In this document: in pieces, positions 52,778-60,256 of the stretch
How the letters are laid out: each line of letters starts with the position of its first letter
Numbering within the stretch: position 1 is the stretch's first letter
Source: Aggregatimonas sangjinii
Lineage (GTDB): Bacteria; Bacteroidota; Bacteroidia; Flavobacteriales; Flavobacteriaceae
Direction: 5' to 3'
Assembly (NCBI RefSeq): GCF_005943945.1
Contig: NZ_CP040710.1
Span: 755,001 to 819,000, forward strand
DNA: 64,000 bases
Translations under genes and position numbers: made by a program
Notes under the pieces: model-generated
Databases searched by the model: none
What the model was told of the DNA's origin: nothing
What the model saw: only the letters and a program-made list of their open reading frames with translations

Positions 52778-53542
52778 CTATCTTATTTTTTGAACAAAAT
52801 CCGAAACGGAGTCCGCCCCGTGGGCGGTCAAATGTTTGATAAAGGCCGAGCCGATGATAGCACCTTTGGCGTTTTTGGTGGCAGTTTGAAAGGTTTCTGC
52901 ATCCTTAATGCCAAAACCAACGATTTGTGGATTTTTCAACTGCATTTCGGCAATACGTTGAAAATAGGTTTTCTGTTCCTTACCAAACCCTGACTTCGAA
53001 CCGGTCACACTTGCCGAACTTACCATGTAAATGAAACCGTTTGATGCTTCGTCGATCTGACGAATGCGTTCATCGCTGGTTTGCGGAGTAATCAAGAACA
53101 CATTGATCAGACCGCACTTTTTAAATACGGCCTCATAATCGCTCTGATACACGTCGAGCGGCAAGTCGGGCATGATAATGCCATCAATACCGATTTTATT
53201 ACATTTTTTACAAAAGGCTTCCACCCCGTATTGCAACATCGGATTAAAATACCCCATAACGATTAGCGGAATGGAAACGCTTTTTCGAATGTCCTTCAGT
53301 TGCTCGAATAGTATCTCTGTCGTCATACCATTTTTAAGGGCAGCGGTAGAACTTTCCTGAATGGTCGGTCCATCGGCCAAAGGGTCGCTGAACGGCAAGC
53401 CGATTTCAACCATATCGACGCCGTTTTTCTCTAAATCCTCTATGATTTTTTCGGTGTCATTTAAGGAAGGGTAGCCCGCGGTAAAGTAGATGGATAGGAG
53501 TTTTTTGTCCTCTTGGAGTTTTTGGTTTATTCTGTTATTCAT
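52778..53542 (-). CDS. trpA: Tryptophan synthase alpha subunit
   Basis: 254 residues; cleaves indole-3-glycerol phosphate to indole, channelled to TrpB. Catalytic Glu46 and Asp57 lie in MVEIGLPFSDPLADGPTIQ. SSASVTGSKSGF and VGFGIKDAETF are further family motifs. It is the last biosynthetic gene of the operon but is separated from trpB by the GIY-YIG ORF and two hairpin repeats (425 bp). A small membrane protein gene follows at once. Confidence 0.96.
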   Translation of the reverse strand: MNNRINQKLQEDKKLLSIYFTAGYPSLNDTEKIIEDLEKNGVDMVEIGLPFSDPLADGPTIQESSTAALKNGMTTEILFEQLKDIRKSVSIPLIVMGYFNPMLQYGVEAFCKKCNKIGIDGIIMPDLPLDVYQSDYEAVFKKCGLINVFLITPQTSDERIRQIDEASNGFIYMVSSASVTGSKSGFGKEQKTYFQRIAEMQLKNPQIVGFGIKDAETFQTATKNAKGAIIGSAFIKHLTAHGADSVSDFVQKIR

Positions 53543-53549
53543 ATCACGC

Positions 53550-53588
53550 TGTCATTCCCGCTCACCTGCCGGCAGGGGCGGGAATCTG
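53550..53588. repeat. Left hairpin repeat flanking the GIY-YIG ORF
   Basis: The sequence starts TGTCATTCCCGC and ends GCGGGAATCTG. ATTCCCGC (53554-53561) pairs with GCGGGAAT (53578-53585), with a nested CTGCC/GGCAG palindrome in the centre. Related to the repeat at 56833 (GTCATTCC...GGAATCTG) and, in opposite orientation, to the one at 53942. Confidence 0.75.
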
Positions 53589-53622
53589 TTTAATTAATTC
53601 CGATTTTCTTAAAAGCTATTTT

Positions 53623-53913
53623 TCAGTCTCCCAACATCCAAGAAAGGTCATTCCAATCTGGGTTCATGTCATTTATCAAATTCTCTTTCCATTGTCTACG
53701 CCAATGTTTTAATTGTTTTTCTCTTTTGATTGCATTGTTTACATATTGCGTTTTTTCAAAATAGACCAATTTATGAACACTATACTTTTGTGTGAAGCTT
53801 TTATTATTTTTTGATTTATGTTGTTGTATTCGTGATTTCAAATTATTTGTCATCCCTGCATATAAAACAGTATGGTTTTTGTTTGTTAGTATGTATACAT
53901 AATACTTATGCAT
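53623..53913 (-). CDS. GIY-YIG family small nuclease
   Basis: 96-residue single-domain GIY-YIG protein. YYVYILTNKN and VLYAGMTNNL form the name-giving two-part motif; Arg in LKSRIQQH and Glu in KREKQLKHW are the catalytic positions. It would cut DNA in a metal-dependent way. Base composition is markedly AT-rich against the surrounding trp genes. It interrupts the trpB-trpA junction and is flanked by inverted hairpin repeats at 53550-53588 and 53942-53965, consistent with a mobile or repeat-associated unit. It may be transcribed with the trp operon. Confidence 0.88.
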   Translation of the reverse strand: MHKYYVYILTNKNHTVLYAGMTNNLKSRIQQHKSKNNKSFTQKYSVHKLVYFEKTQYVNNAIKREKQLKHWRRQWKENLINDMNPDWNDLSWMLGD

Positions 53914-53941
53914 TTGATTGACATTCTTTCTGATTCAAGGA

Positions 53942-53965
53942 ATTTCCGCCTGCGCGGAAATGACA
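53942..53965. repeat. Right hairpin repeat flanking the GIY-YIG ORF
   Basis: ATTTCCGC (53942-53949) pairs exactly with GCGGAAAT (53954-53961) over a CTGC loop, followed by GACA. Read on the minus strand it begins TGTCATTTCCGC, matching the left repeat TGTCATTCCCGC in inverted orientation. It ends 3 bp before the trpB stop codon. Confidence 0.75.
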
Positions 53966-53967
53966 AA

Positions 53968-55203
53968 CTATTTTAACCCAAAATAGTCGATATAGGTATT
54001 CAAGTCCTTATCCCCGCGCCCCGACAAACCGATAACCACAATATCGTCCGGTTTGAATTTTCGATGCTCGAATATGGCGAACGCGTGGCCTGTCTCTATG
54101 GCCGGAATGATTCCTTCCAGCTGCGAAAGCTCCAGACCAGCGGTCATTGCTTCGTCGTCAGTGGCCGAATAAAATTCCGCCCTGCCGGATTTGTGCAAAT
54201 GGGAATGCATAGGTCCAACACCGGGGTAATCCAATCCAGCGGAAATGGAATAGGGTTCTGTAATTTGTCCGTCTGCTGTTTGCATCAACATGGTTTTACA
54301 GCCGTGAATGATACCCACTTTCCCCAAAGCCGAAGTCGCCGCGCTTTCCCCGGAATCGACTCCTTTACCGGCAGCTTCGACAGCTATGATACCAACTTCA
54401 GGTTCATTTAAAAAGTGATAATAAGTTCCTGCGGCATTGCTGCCACCACCGATACAGGCAACGACATAGTCCGGATTTTCGCGGCCCTCTTTTCCCTTTA
54501 ATTGCCATTTGATCTCTTCGGAAATAACCGATTGAAATCGTGTGACCATATCGGGGTAGGGATGCGGCCCGATGGCAGATCCGATAATATAATGGGTATC
54601 GACAGGATTGTTGATCCAATCGCGAATGGCTTCGTTCGTGGCATCTTTCAAGGTACGGCTTCCGGACAAGGCGGGTCGTACTTCGGCTCCCAACATTTTC
54701 ATTCTGGCTACATTCGGTGCTTGTCGGGCAATATCTATTTCGCCCATGTATACAATACATTCCATACCCATTAAGGCACACACAGTAGCCGTAGCGACAC
54801 CGTGCTGGCCCGCGCCGGTTTCGGCAATGATTCTTCTTTTACCCAAGCGTTGCGCCATCAAAATCTGACCTATGGTGTTGTTCACCTTATGCGCTCCAGT
54901 ATGGTTGAGATCTTCCCGTTTCAGGTATACTTTGCAGCCATGCTTTTGAGACAGACGTTTCGCAAAGTATAGAGGCGAAGGCCTACCAACATAGTCTTTC
55001 AGTAATTGATGGAATTCTTCCTGAAAAGATTCCTCATACATGATATCCAAGTACTTTTGGCGTAATTCCTCAACATTGGGATAAAGCATTTCAGGAATAA
55101 AGGCGCCTCCAAATTCACCATAATATCCTTTTTCATCCGCGTGGTATGGTCCATGGTGCTCCGGTCCTTTAATCGAAGTATTCTTTGTTTTTTCTTTCTG
55201 CAT
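53968..55203 (-). CDS. trpB: Tryptophan synthase beta subunit
   Basis: 411 residues; PLP enzyme that joins indole and serine to tryptophan. PLP Lys106 lies in HTGAHKVNNTIGQ, the phosphate loop is GGGSNAAGTYY, and GEFGGAFIPEML and GRGDKDLNTY are family motifs. An N-terminal extension of about 15 residues precedes the usual start. It lies 155 bp after trpF; that gap holds a heptamer repeat and a small hairpin. Confidence 0.97.
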   Translation of the reverse strand: MQKEKTKNTSIKGPEHHGPYHADEKGYYGEFGGAFIPEMLYPNVEELRQKYLDIMYEESFQEEFHQLLKDYVGRPSPLYFAKRLSQKHGCKVYLKREDLNHTGAHKVNNTIGQILMAQRLGKRRIIAETGAGQHGVATATVCALMGMECIVYMGEIDIARQAPNVARMKMLGAEVRPALSGSRTLKDATNEAIRDWINNPVDTHYIIGSAIGPHPYPDMVTRFQSVISEEIKWQLKGKEGRENPDYVVACIGGGSNAAGTYYHFLNEPEVGIIAVEAAGKGVDSGESAATSALGKVGIIHGCKTMLMQTADGQITEPYSISAGLDYPGVGPMHSHLHKSGRAEFYSATDDEAMTAGLELSQLEGIIPAIETGHAFAIFEHRKFKPDDIVVIGLSGRGDKDLNTYIDYFGLK

Positions 55204-55278
55204 TTTTTTATGTTCAATAATCCGCCCCTATGCATCGGGGATAATTTGTAATCTTTCACCTGACTTTTCGCAGGTTTC

Positions 55279-55328
55279 GTATGTTCTCTATGTTCTATGT
55301 TCTATGTTCTATGCTCTATGCTCTATTC
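55279..55328. repeat. Heptamer tandem repeat between trpF and trpB
   Basis: The unit ATGTTCT occurs once, then after a CT insertion three times perfectly, then twice as ATGCTCT and once degenerate. It lies in the intergenic 155 bp. A small hairpin CCCC-TATGCAT-CGGGG is at about 55226-55242, close to the trpB start. Copy number may vary by slippage. Confidence 0.75.
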
Positions 55329-55358
55329 TCCGTTATCTGCCTACCGGCGCCAGTTCCA

Positions 55359-56039
55359 TTATTTTAGCTCCATTTTAAAACTTTGCAACTTTTCAATATT
55401 TTTCAAGCCAGGCATATCCTCAAATTTACTGTTCACATCAATAACCTCACAGTATTTCGCTTCCGGACGATTCATAAACTTTTTGATGGAATCGATTTCT
55501 TCCAACCCAATGCCCCCACTTAAAAAATAAGGCTTGGTAGAAGGGTATTGCTTTAGTATTTCCCAATTAAAAGCGTAGCCATTTCCACCCGGTAGTTTTC
55601 CTTTCGTATCGAACAGATAATAATCACACACATCCTCGAAAGGCTTCAGTTGTCCGAAATCGAAATCGTCTTTTACGGAAAAAACCTTGATGATCTTTAT
55701 ATTTGGAATCGCTTTTTTCAGTTCATCGCAAAATGCAGGCGTTTCTTTGCCATGCATTTGCACCAATAGTAGTCCGCAGGTTTTGACCTTTTCGAGAATG
55801 TCCGAGAGTGGGGCATCGACAAATACACCTACCTTTTTGATATGATGTGGAATCGATGGCATTTGCCCTTCAAAATATCGTTTGGAGGGTTCCCAGAAGA
55901 TAAAACCCAAATAGTCGGGTCTCAACGCAGCCACCTCCATGGTATTTTTATTCATCCCGCAGACTTTAATGCCTACCCCAGCATTCCTGTTTTTCAAAGA
56001 AGTTTCATTTTTGTCGCTATTTGGATTCGTTGACTTCAA
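55359..56039 (-). CDS. trpF: Phosphoribosylanthranilate isomerase
   Basis: 226 residues; isomerises phosphoribosylanthranilate to CdRP in tryptophan synthesis. Catalytic Cys27 is in IKVCGMN, and LLVQMHGKE, FLSGGIGLEEID and EVIDVNSKFE are the other family motifs (acidic catalytic residue in the last). The start is TTG at 56039, 1 bp after the trpC stop; a later ATG would remove the catalytic Cys. An N-terminal tail of about 22 residues is extra. Confidence 0.94.
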   Translation of the reverse strand: MKSTNPNSDKNETSLKNRNAGVGIKVCGMNKNTMEVAALRPDYLGFIFWEPSKRYFEGQMPSIPHHIKKVGVFVDAPLSDILEKVKTCGLLLVQMHGKETPAFCDELKKAIPNIKIIKVFSVKDDFDFGQLKPFEDVCDYYLFDTKGKLPGGNGYAFNWEILKQYPSTKPYFLSGGIGLEEIDSIKKFMNRPEAKYCEVIDVNSKFEDMPGLKNIEKLQSFKMELK

Positions 56040-56040
56040 C

Positions 56041-56823
56041 CTAATTTATTTTTTGAATAAATTCTGCAGCGCTTTTGCCGGGATCGGCTGTTTTCATAAA
56101 ATTCTCACCAATTAAAAAACCTTGATAGCCGTATGGTTTTAAATCCGTAATTGCGTCGATAGTACTGATTCCACTTTCGGAAACTTTAACGAAGTCATCT
56201 GGAATCAATTCCGACAACGTTTTACTGGTCTCTAAACTCACTTCGAAAGTTTTTAGATTACGATTATTGACGCCCAACATGTCCAAACTCGGCATGATAG
56301 ATTTCTGTAATTCCGTTTTGTTATGAACCTCCAGCAACACTTCCATATCCAAGCTTTTGGCAAGTTCGGAAAAGATTTTTATTTCTGCTCTGGACAACAC
56401 CGCCGCAATCAATAGGATTACATCTGCGCCGTGGGCCTTGGCCTCCAGAACTTGGTATTCGTCAATAATAAACTCTTTTCGCAGCAAGGGTATGGTCACG
56501 GATGCGCGTGCCAATACCAAGTCTTCCAACGAGCCTCCAAAATATTTGATATCGGTAAGTACGCTCATCCCGCATACGCCAGCTTTTTGATACCCTCTGG
56601 CAACTTGGCCCACATTGGTATCTTGATTGATGGTAGATTTGGAGGGCGAACGTCTTTTGTGTTCAGCGATGATGCCCGTTGAACTATCTCGCAAGGCCTT
56701 TGCCAATGAAAAAGTATCGCGATCGAATAGGGCGGAAGCTTCCAACTGCGAGGCAGGAATAAGTGATTTTTTCAAATCGACTTCTTTTCGTTTGTCCGCT
56801 ATTATTTTATCTAGAATGTTCAT
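56041..56823 (-). CDS. trpC: Indole-3-glycerol phosphate synthase
   Basis: 260 residues; closes the indole ring from CdRP. IIAEHKRRSPSKS holds catalytic Lys55, and VLTDIKYFGGSLEDL, GVNNRNLKTFEV and SESGIST are family motifs. The ATG at 56823 is preferred to one 14 codons upstream that would extend into the repeat region. trpF follows after 1 bp, so the two are translationally coupled; fusions of the two are common elsewhere. Confidence 0.96.
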   Translation of the reverse strand: MNILDKIIADKRKEVDLKKSLIPASQLEASALFDRDTFSLAKALRDSSTGIIAEHKRRSPSKSTINQDTNVGQVARGYQKAGVCGMSVLTDIKYFGGSLEDLVLARASVTIPLLRKEFIIDEYQVLEAKAHGADVILLIAAVLSRAEIKIFSELAKSLDMEVLLEVHNKTELQKSIMPSLDMLGVNNRNLKTFEVSLETSKTLSELIPDDFVKVSESGISTIDAITDLKPYGYQGFLIGENFMKTADPGKSAAEFIQKIN

Positions 56824-56832
56824 ATCTATTTC

Positions 56833-56860
56833 GTCATTCCGAGTGAAGTGAAGGAATCTG
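56833..56860. repeat. Hairpin repeat in the trpD-trpC gap
   Basis: GTCATTCC at 56833-56840 and GGAATCTG at 56853-56860 enclose a 12-base centre. ATTCC/GGAAT pairs as a short stem. Both ends match the hairpin at 53550-53588 with a different centre, so this is a dispersed repeat family. It is followed by CTTCGACTGAACTTCAGC (from 56882), another motif common in Bacteroidetes intergenic DNA. Confidence 0.65.
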
Positions 56861-56934
56861 TCCAATCATTGCTAACTTCCCTTCGACTGAACTTCAGCAA
56901 GCTCAGTAACTTCGTTCAAAATCTTATTTTCAGT

Positions 56935-57930
56935 TTAATTTTTGCTCAATTCTTGCAACCGCTTCAAGGCTTTCAATCCACTACCATTCAATAGCGATTC
57001 CTTGGCTTTCTCAAAACCATCCTTAATGTGGATGTTCTCGACCGTCGCAATGGCAACGCCCGCGTTAGCACAAACCACATTGTTCTGTGCCTCTGTGCCC
57101 TTGCCCTGTAGCACGTTTAAGAATATTCCCGCTGATTCGGCGATGTCGTCACCACCAACGATATCGGATTGCTTGATAGTGCTTACCCCAAAATCGGAAG
57201 GTTTGATCATGCCTTCACTGGTATTGGAAATCGTTTTGGTATTTCCCGTCAAGGATATTTCATCATACCCGTCCAAAGCGTGTAAGACCGTGAAATGCTT
57301 ATCGGTGTTCTGGTAGAGATAGCCGTACATACGCGCCAATTCCAGATTAAACACCCCGACCATTTGGTTCTTCGGAAAGGCTGGATTAACCATTGGTCCT
57401 AACATATTGAAAAAGGTCTTGACCCCCAATTCCCTTCGGATGGGAGCCACATTCTTCATGGCCGGGTGGAATAGGGGAGCGTGCAATACGCAAATGCCCG
57501 CTTCATCGATCGACCGTTCTAAAAAATCTGCCTTATTGCTGAATTTGATACCTAAAAACTCCATGACATTACTGCTGCCACATTTAGAGGAAACGCCGTA
57601 ATTACCATGTTTAGTAACCTTGATTCCTGCTCCGGCGGTTACAAAAGAGGCCAAGGTGGAAATATTGAAAGTGTCTTTACCGTCACCGCCCGTTCCGCAT
57701 AGATCAACCGGATTGTAGGCCGATAGATCTACCGCCAAACACAATTCCAGTAGCGCATCCCGAAAACCTTCCAACTCTTCTATGGTAATACTGCGCATCA
57801 TATACACGGTCAGAAAGGCGGCGATCTGGCTGGTATTGTAATCGCCCTTTGCAATATTGACCAAGATCTGCTTTGCGTCCTCTTTGGAGAGGATGTCATG
57901 GTTTATCAGTTTATTTAACGTCTGTTTCAT
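56935..57930 (-). CDS. trpD: Anthranilate phosphoribosyltransferase
   Basis: 331 residues; transfers the PRPP ribosyl group to anthranilate. PRPP site CGTGGDGKDTFNIST (about 78-92), KHGNYGVSSKCGSSNVME and NMLGPMVNPAFP are diagnostic. Between trpG (103 bp away) and trpC (111 bp, with a hairpin repeat). Confidence 0.97.
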   Translation of the reverse strand: MKQTLNKLINHDILSKEDAKQILVNIAKGDYNTSQIAAFLTVYMMRSITIEELEGFRDALLELCLAVDLSAYNPVDLCGTGGDGKDTFNISTLASFVTAGAGIKVTKHGNYGVSSKCGSSNVMEFLGIKFSNKADFLERSIDEAGICVLHAPLFHPAMKNVAPIRRELGVKTFFNMLGPMVNPAFPKNQMVGVFNLELARMYGYLYQNTDKHFTVLHALDGYDEISLTGNTKTISNTSEGMIKPSDFGVSTIKQSDIVGGDDIAESAGIFLNVLQGKGTEAQNNVVCANAGVAIATVENIHIKDGFEKAKESLLNGSGLKALKRLQELSKN

Positions 57931-58033
57931 CGATCGTACTTTTGTTTTTTATTCTCACGAAGGGAGCATCACTCCTATTCATTTTGCGGTATCTACTCCA
58001 TACCCCTGGACCGCCAGAGCTCGGGGCGAACAT

Positions 58034-58597
58034 TTAATTAGTTAACCAGTTTTCCAACATCTTTTTCCCGTCCGGGGTCAGAACCGACTCTGGGTGAAAC
58101 TGCACGGCACACACATCGTATTGCTTATGCCGTAACGACATGACCTGTCCGTTTTCATCAAATGAAGTCGCTTCCAACACTGCGGGAAGTTCCGGATTCA
58201 CGACCCATGAGTGGTAACGACCGACTTCGATTTGCTTGGACATTCCTTCGAACAAAATATCATCTTGGGTGATATTGATGGTCGTGGCGATACCGTGATA
58301 GACTTTGTCTAAATTGATCAGACTGCCTCCGAAAACTTCGGCGATGGCCTGTTGCCCCAGGCAGACCCCGAAAATACTTTTGGTAGCCGCATATTTATCG
58401 ATTATAGCTTTTAGTAGCCCAGCCTCGTCAGGTATTCCCGGCCCTGGAGAAAGCACGATTTTATCGAATTGGTCTACTTCATTCAGTGTCAACTGGTCGT
58501 TTCTTTTGACGATCACTTCGCAGTCTAAATCTTCCAAATAATGCACTAAGTTGTACGTAAAACTATCGTAATTATCTATGACAAGTATCTTCTTCAT
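58034..58597 (-). CDS. trpG: Anthranilate synthase glutamine amidotransferase component
   Basis: 187 residues; releases ammonia from glutamine for TrpE. Nucleophile Cys79 in FGVCLGQQAI and the His/Glu pair in VQFHPESVLT complete the triad. PGPGIPDEAG is the usual early loop. Separated from trpE by 1 bp, so coupled. Could also serve p-aminobenzoate synthase, as is common for TrpG. Confidence 0.96.
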   Translation of the reverse strand: MKKILVIDNYDSFTYNLVHYLEDLDCEVIVKRNDQLTLNEVDQFDKIVLSPGPGIPDEAGLLKAIIDKYAATKSIFGVCLGQQAIAEVFGGSLINLDKVYHGIATTINITQDDILFEGMSKQIEVGRYHSWVVNPELPAVLEATSFDENGQVMSLRHKQYDVCAVQFHPESVLTPDGKKMLENWLTN

Positions 58598-58598
58598 T

Positions 58599-59996
58599 TT
58601 AAATCGTTTCAGCTATTTCGAGCGCCTTTGTCAAGGCTCCCAACTTGTTATAGGTTTCTTGAAGCTCATCTTCCGCATTGGAGGCCGCCACCAAACCGGC
58701 ACCGGCTTGATAGTGTAATTGGTGATTTTTGCTCAGGAAAGTGCGGATCATGATGGCATGGTTGAAGTTCCCTTTAAAATCCATAAAACCGATGGCACCG
58801 CCATAGTATCCGCGGCTTGTTTTTTCGTACTTCTCGATAAGCTGCATCGCCATGTGTTTTGGAGCGCCACTCAGGGTACCTGCGGGAAAGGTATCGGCCA
58901 CTACCTTCATGGTGGTCACGTCTTTTTTCTTATGGCCTGTGACCTTTGATACAAGGTGGATTACGTGAGAAAAGAATTGCACCTCTCTATAATTAGTCAC
59001 TTTTACGGTGCTTCCGTTCCTGCTCAAATCGTTTCTGGCCAGGTCGACCAACATCACATGTTCACTATTTTCTTTATGGTCTTCTGTGAGCTCTTTGGCC
59101 AAAATGGCATCTTGCTCGTCGTTTCCCGTACGTTTGAAGGTGCCGGCGATGGGGTGAATTTCAGCAATGCCGTCTTTTACGATGAGCTGCGCCTCGGGAG
59201 AACTTCCGAAAATCTTAAAATCGCCGTAATCGAAATAAAAGAGATAAGGTGAGGGATTCACCGAGCGCAACGCCCTGTAGACATTAAATTCATCCCCTTT
59301 AAAACCTTGTGAGAACCTACGCGACAGCACCAATTGAAACACATCGCCCCTCTGACAATGTTTTTTGGCCAGTTCAACGTGTGCTTTATAGTCGTCATCC
59401 TCGAGATTGGAGGTGGCATCTCCATCCATAGAAAAATTGTAAGAGGCAAAATTCTTTACGTTTAAAATTTGTTCTATCTCCGGAATATTGTTTTCCGATT
59501 CGTAGCAATGCGCGAATATATAGGCTTCGTTCTTAAAATGGTTGATTGCGATTATGTTCTGGTATACCGCGTAATAGATGTCGGGAATGCCAATAGAACC
59601 TTCTTTTTTATGCAACGAAATGTCTTCATAATAGCGCACCGCATCATAGGCCATGTAGCCGAACAAGCCATTATCGATAAATTTAAAATCGCTTTTTCCG
59701 CCCTCGAATTGTTGACTGAAATCGTGGATCAAGCCTACCACATCTGTCTTAGCGCCGATTTCCATTTTATCGGAAGTACCATCGGGCAGGAGCTTTTCGA
59801 CACGCTCATTATCTACTTTTATAGAGGCGATGGGATTGCAGCAGATGTAGGAAAAACTATTGTCGTTGGCGTGGTAGTCGCTACTTTCCAACAATATACT
59901 GTTCGGAAACCTATCCCTGATTTTCAGATAGACACTTACGGGTGTGATGGTGTCCGCCAAAATTTTTTTGTGGTGCGATGTGAGATGATATTTCAT
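58599..59996 (-). CDS. trpE: Anthranilate synthase component I
   Basis: 465 residues; converts chorismate and ammonia to anthranilate. The N-terminal LLES (in ILLESSDYH) is the tryptophan feedback-inhibition motif. The chorismate-binding domain has SPEAQLIV, EIHPIAGTFKRTGNDEQD, LVDLARNDLSRNG and FPAGTLSGAPKHMAMQLI. First gene of the operon. Upstream is a leader peptide with attenuator, so tryptophan controls it both by attenuation and by feedback. Confidence 0.97.
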   Translation of the reverse strand: MKYHLTSHHKKILADTITPVSVYLKIRDRFPNSILLESSDYHANDNSFSYICCNPIASIKVDNERVEKLLPDGTSDKMEIGAKTDVVGLIHDFSQQFEGGKSDFKFIDNGLFGYMAYDAVRYYEDISLHKKEGSIGIPDIYYAVYQNIIAINHFKNEAYIFAHCYESENNIPEIEQILNVKNFASYNFSMDGDATSNLEDDDYKAHVELAKKHCQRGDVFQLVLSRRFSQGFKGDEFNVYRALRSVNPSPYLFYFDYGDFKIFGSSPEAQLIVKDGIAEIHPIAGTFKRTGNDEQDAILAKELTEDHKENSEHVMLVDLARNDLSRNGSTVKVTNYREVQFFSHVIHLVSKVTGHKKKDVTTMKVVADTFPAGTLSGAPKHMAMQLIEKYEKTSRGYYGGAIGFMDFKGNFNHAIMIRTFLSKNHQLHYQAGAGLVAASNAEDELQETYNKLGALTKALEIAETI

Positions 59997-60018
59997 GAAA
60001 TCAAAACCTATTTACATT

Positions 60019-60045
60019 AAAAAAGGCCTGTCGTGATGACAAGCC
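60019..60045 (-). terminator. trp operon attenuator (intrinsic terminator in the leader)
   Basis: The minus strand reads GGCTTGTC, ATCAC, GACAGGCC (one G-T wobble), then six T. It sits between the leader peptide stop (60076) and trpE (59996). With Trp codons in the leader peptide upstream, it is expected to stop transcription when charged tRNA-Trp is plentiful. A competing antiterminator was not resolved with certainty. Confidence 0.85.
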
Positions 60046-60075
60046 TAGTATAGTTTTACTACAATGATGCTTAGC

Positions 60076-60129
60076 TCACGAATGTTGTCGAGAGTTATTC
60101 CACCAAGTAGCTGTTATTCTTAATTGCAT
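60076..60129 (-). CDS. trpL: trp operon leader peptide
   Basis: 17 codons, MQLRITATWWNNSRQHS, then TGA. Trp9 and Trp10 are adjacent TGG codons (60100-60105), the mark of a ribosome-mediated attenuation peptide. The ATG is 4 bases after a consensus -7 box, so the transcript is probably leaderless. The terminator follows 30 bases after the stop. Too short for ordinary gene finding; the call rests on the tandem Trp codons, the promoter and the attenuator together. Confidence 0.85.
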   Translation of the reverse strand: MQLRITATWWNNSRQHS

Positions 60130-60133
60130 ACTT

Positions 60134-60164
60134 CAAATATAGAAATCATTTTTAAAATCACCAA
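60134..60164 (-). promoter_or_regulatory. trp operon promoter
   Basis: On the minus strand TTG (60162-60164), 20 bases, TATATTTG (60134-60141), then 4 bases to the leader ATG. This is an exact match to the phylum's promoter consensus. Confidence 0.85.
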
Positions 60165-60187
60165 CCACTGCTTAAAAAAAACGAGAA

Positions 60188-60215
60188 AACCTGCATTTGA
60201 GATCAAATGCAGGTT
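60188..60215 (-). terminator. Intrinsic terminator after yceI
   Basis: AACCTGCATTTGA (60188-60200) pairs perfectly with TCAAATGCAGGTT (60203-60215). On the minus strand a T-rich tract follows (TTCTCGTTTTTTTT). It insulates the marR-yceI unit from the trp promoter. Confidence 0.85.
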
Positions 60216-60256
60216 TCTTGATGATATGGTTAAGTCTATAAAATTGTACGTGTAAT

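Noticed and set aside
53623-53913. GIY-YIG protein as UvrC excinuclease fragment.
   Set aside because: It is a complete 96-residue single-domain protein with own start and stop; UvrC has further domains and is much longer.
55279-55328. CRISPR-like array.
   Set aside because: Units are 7 bp, contiguous and without spacers; a simple tandem repeat.
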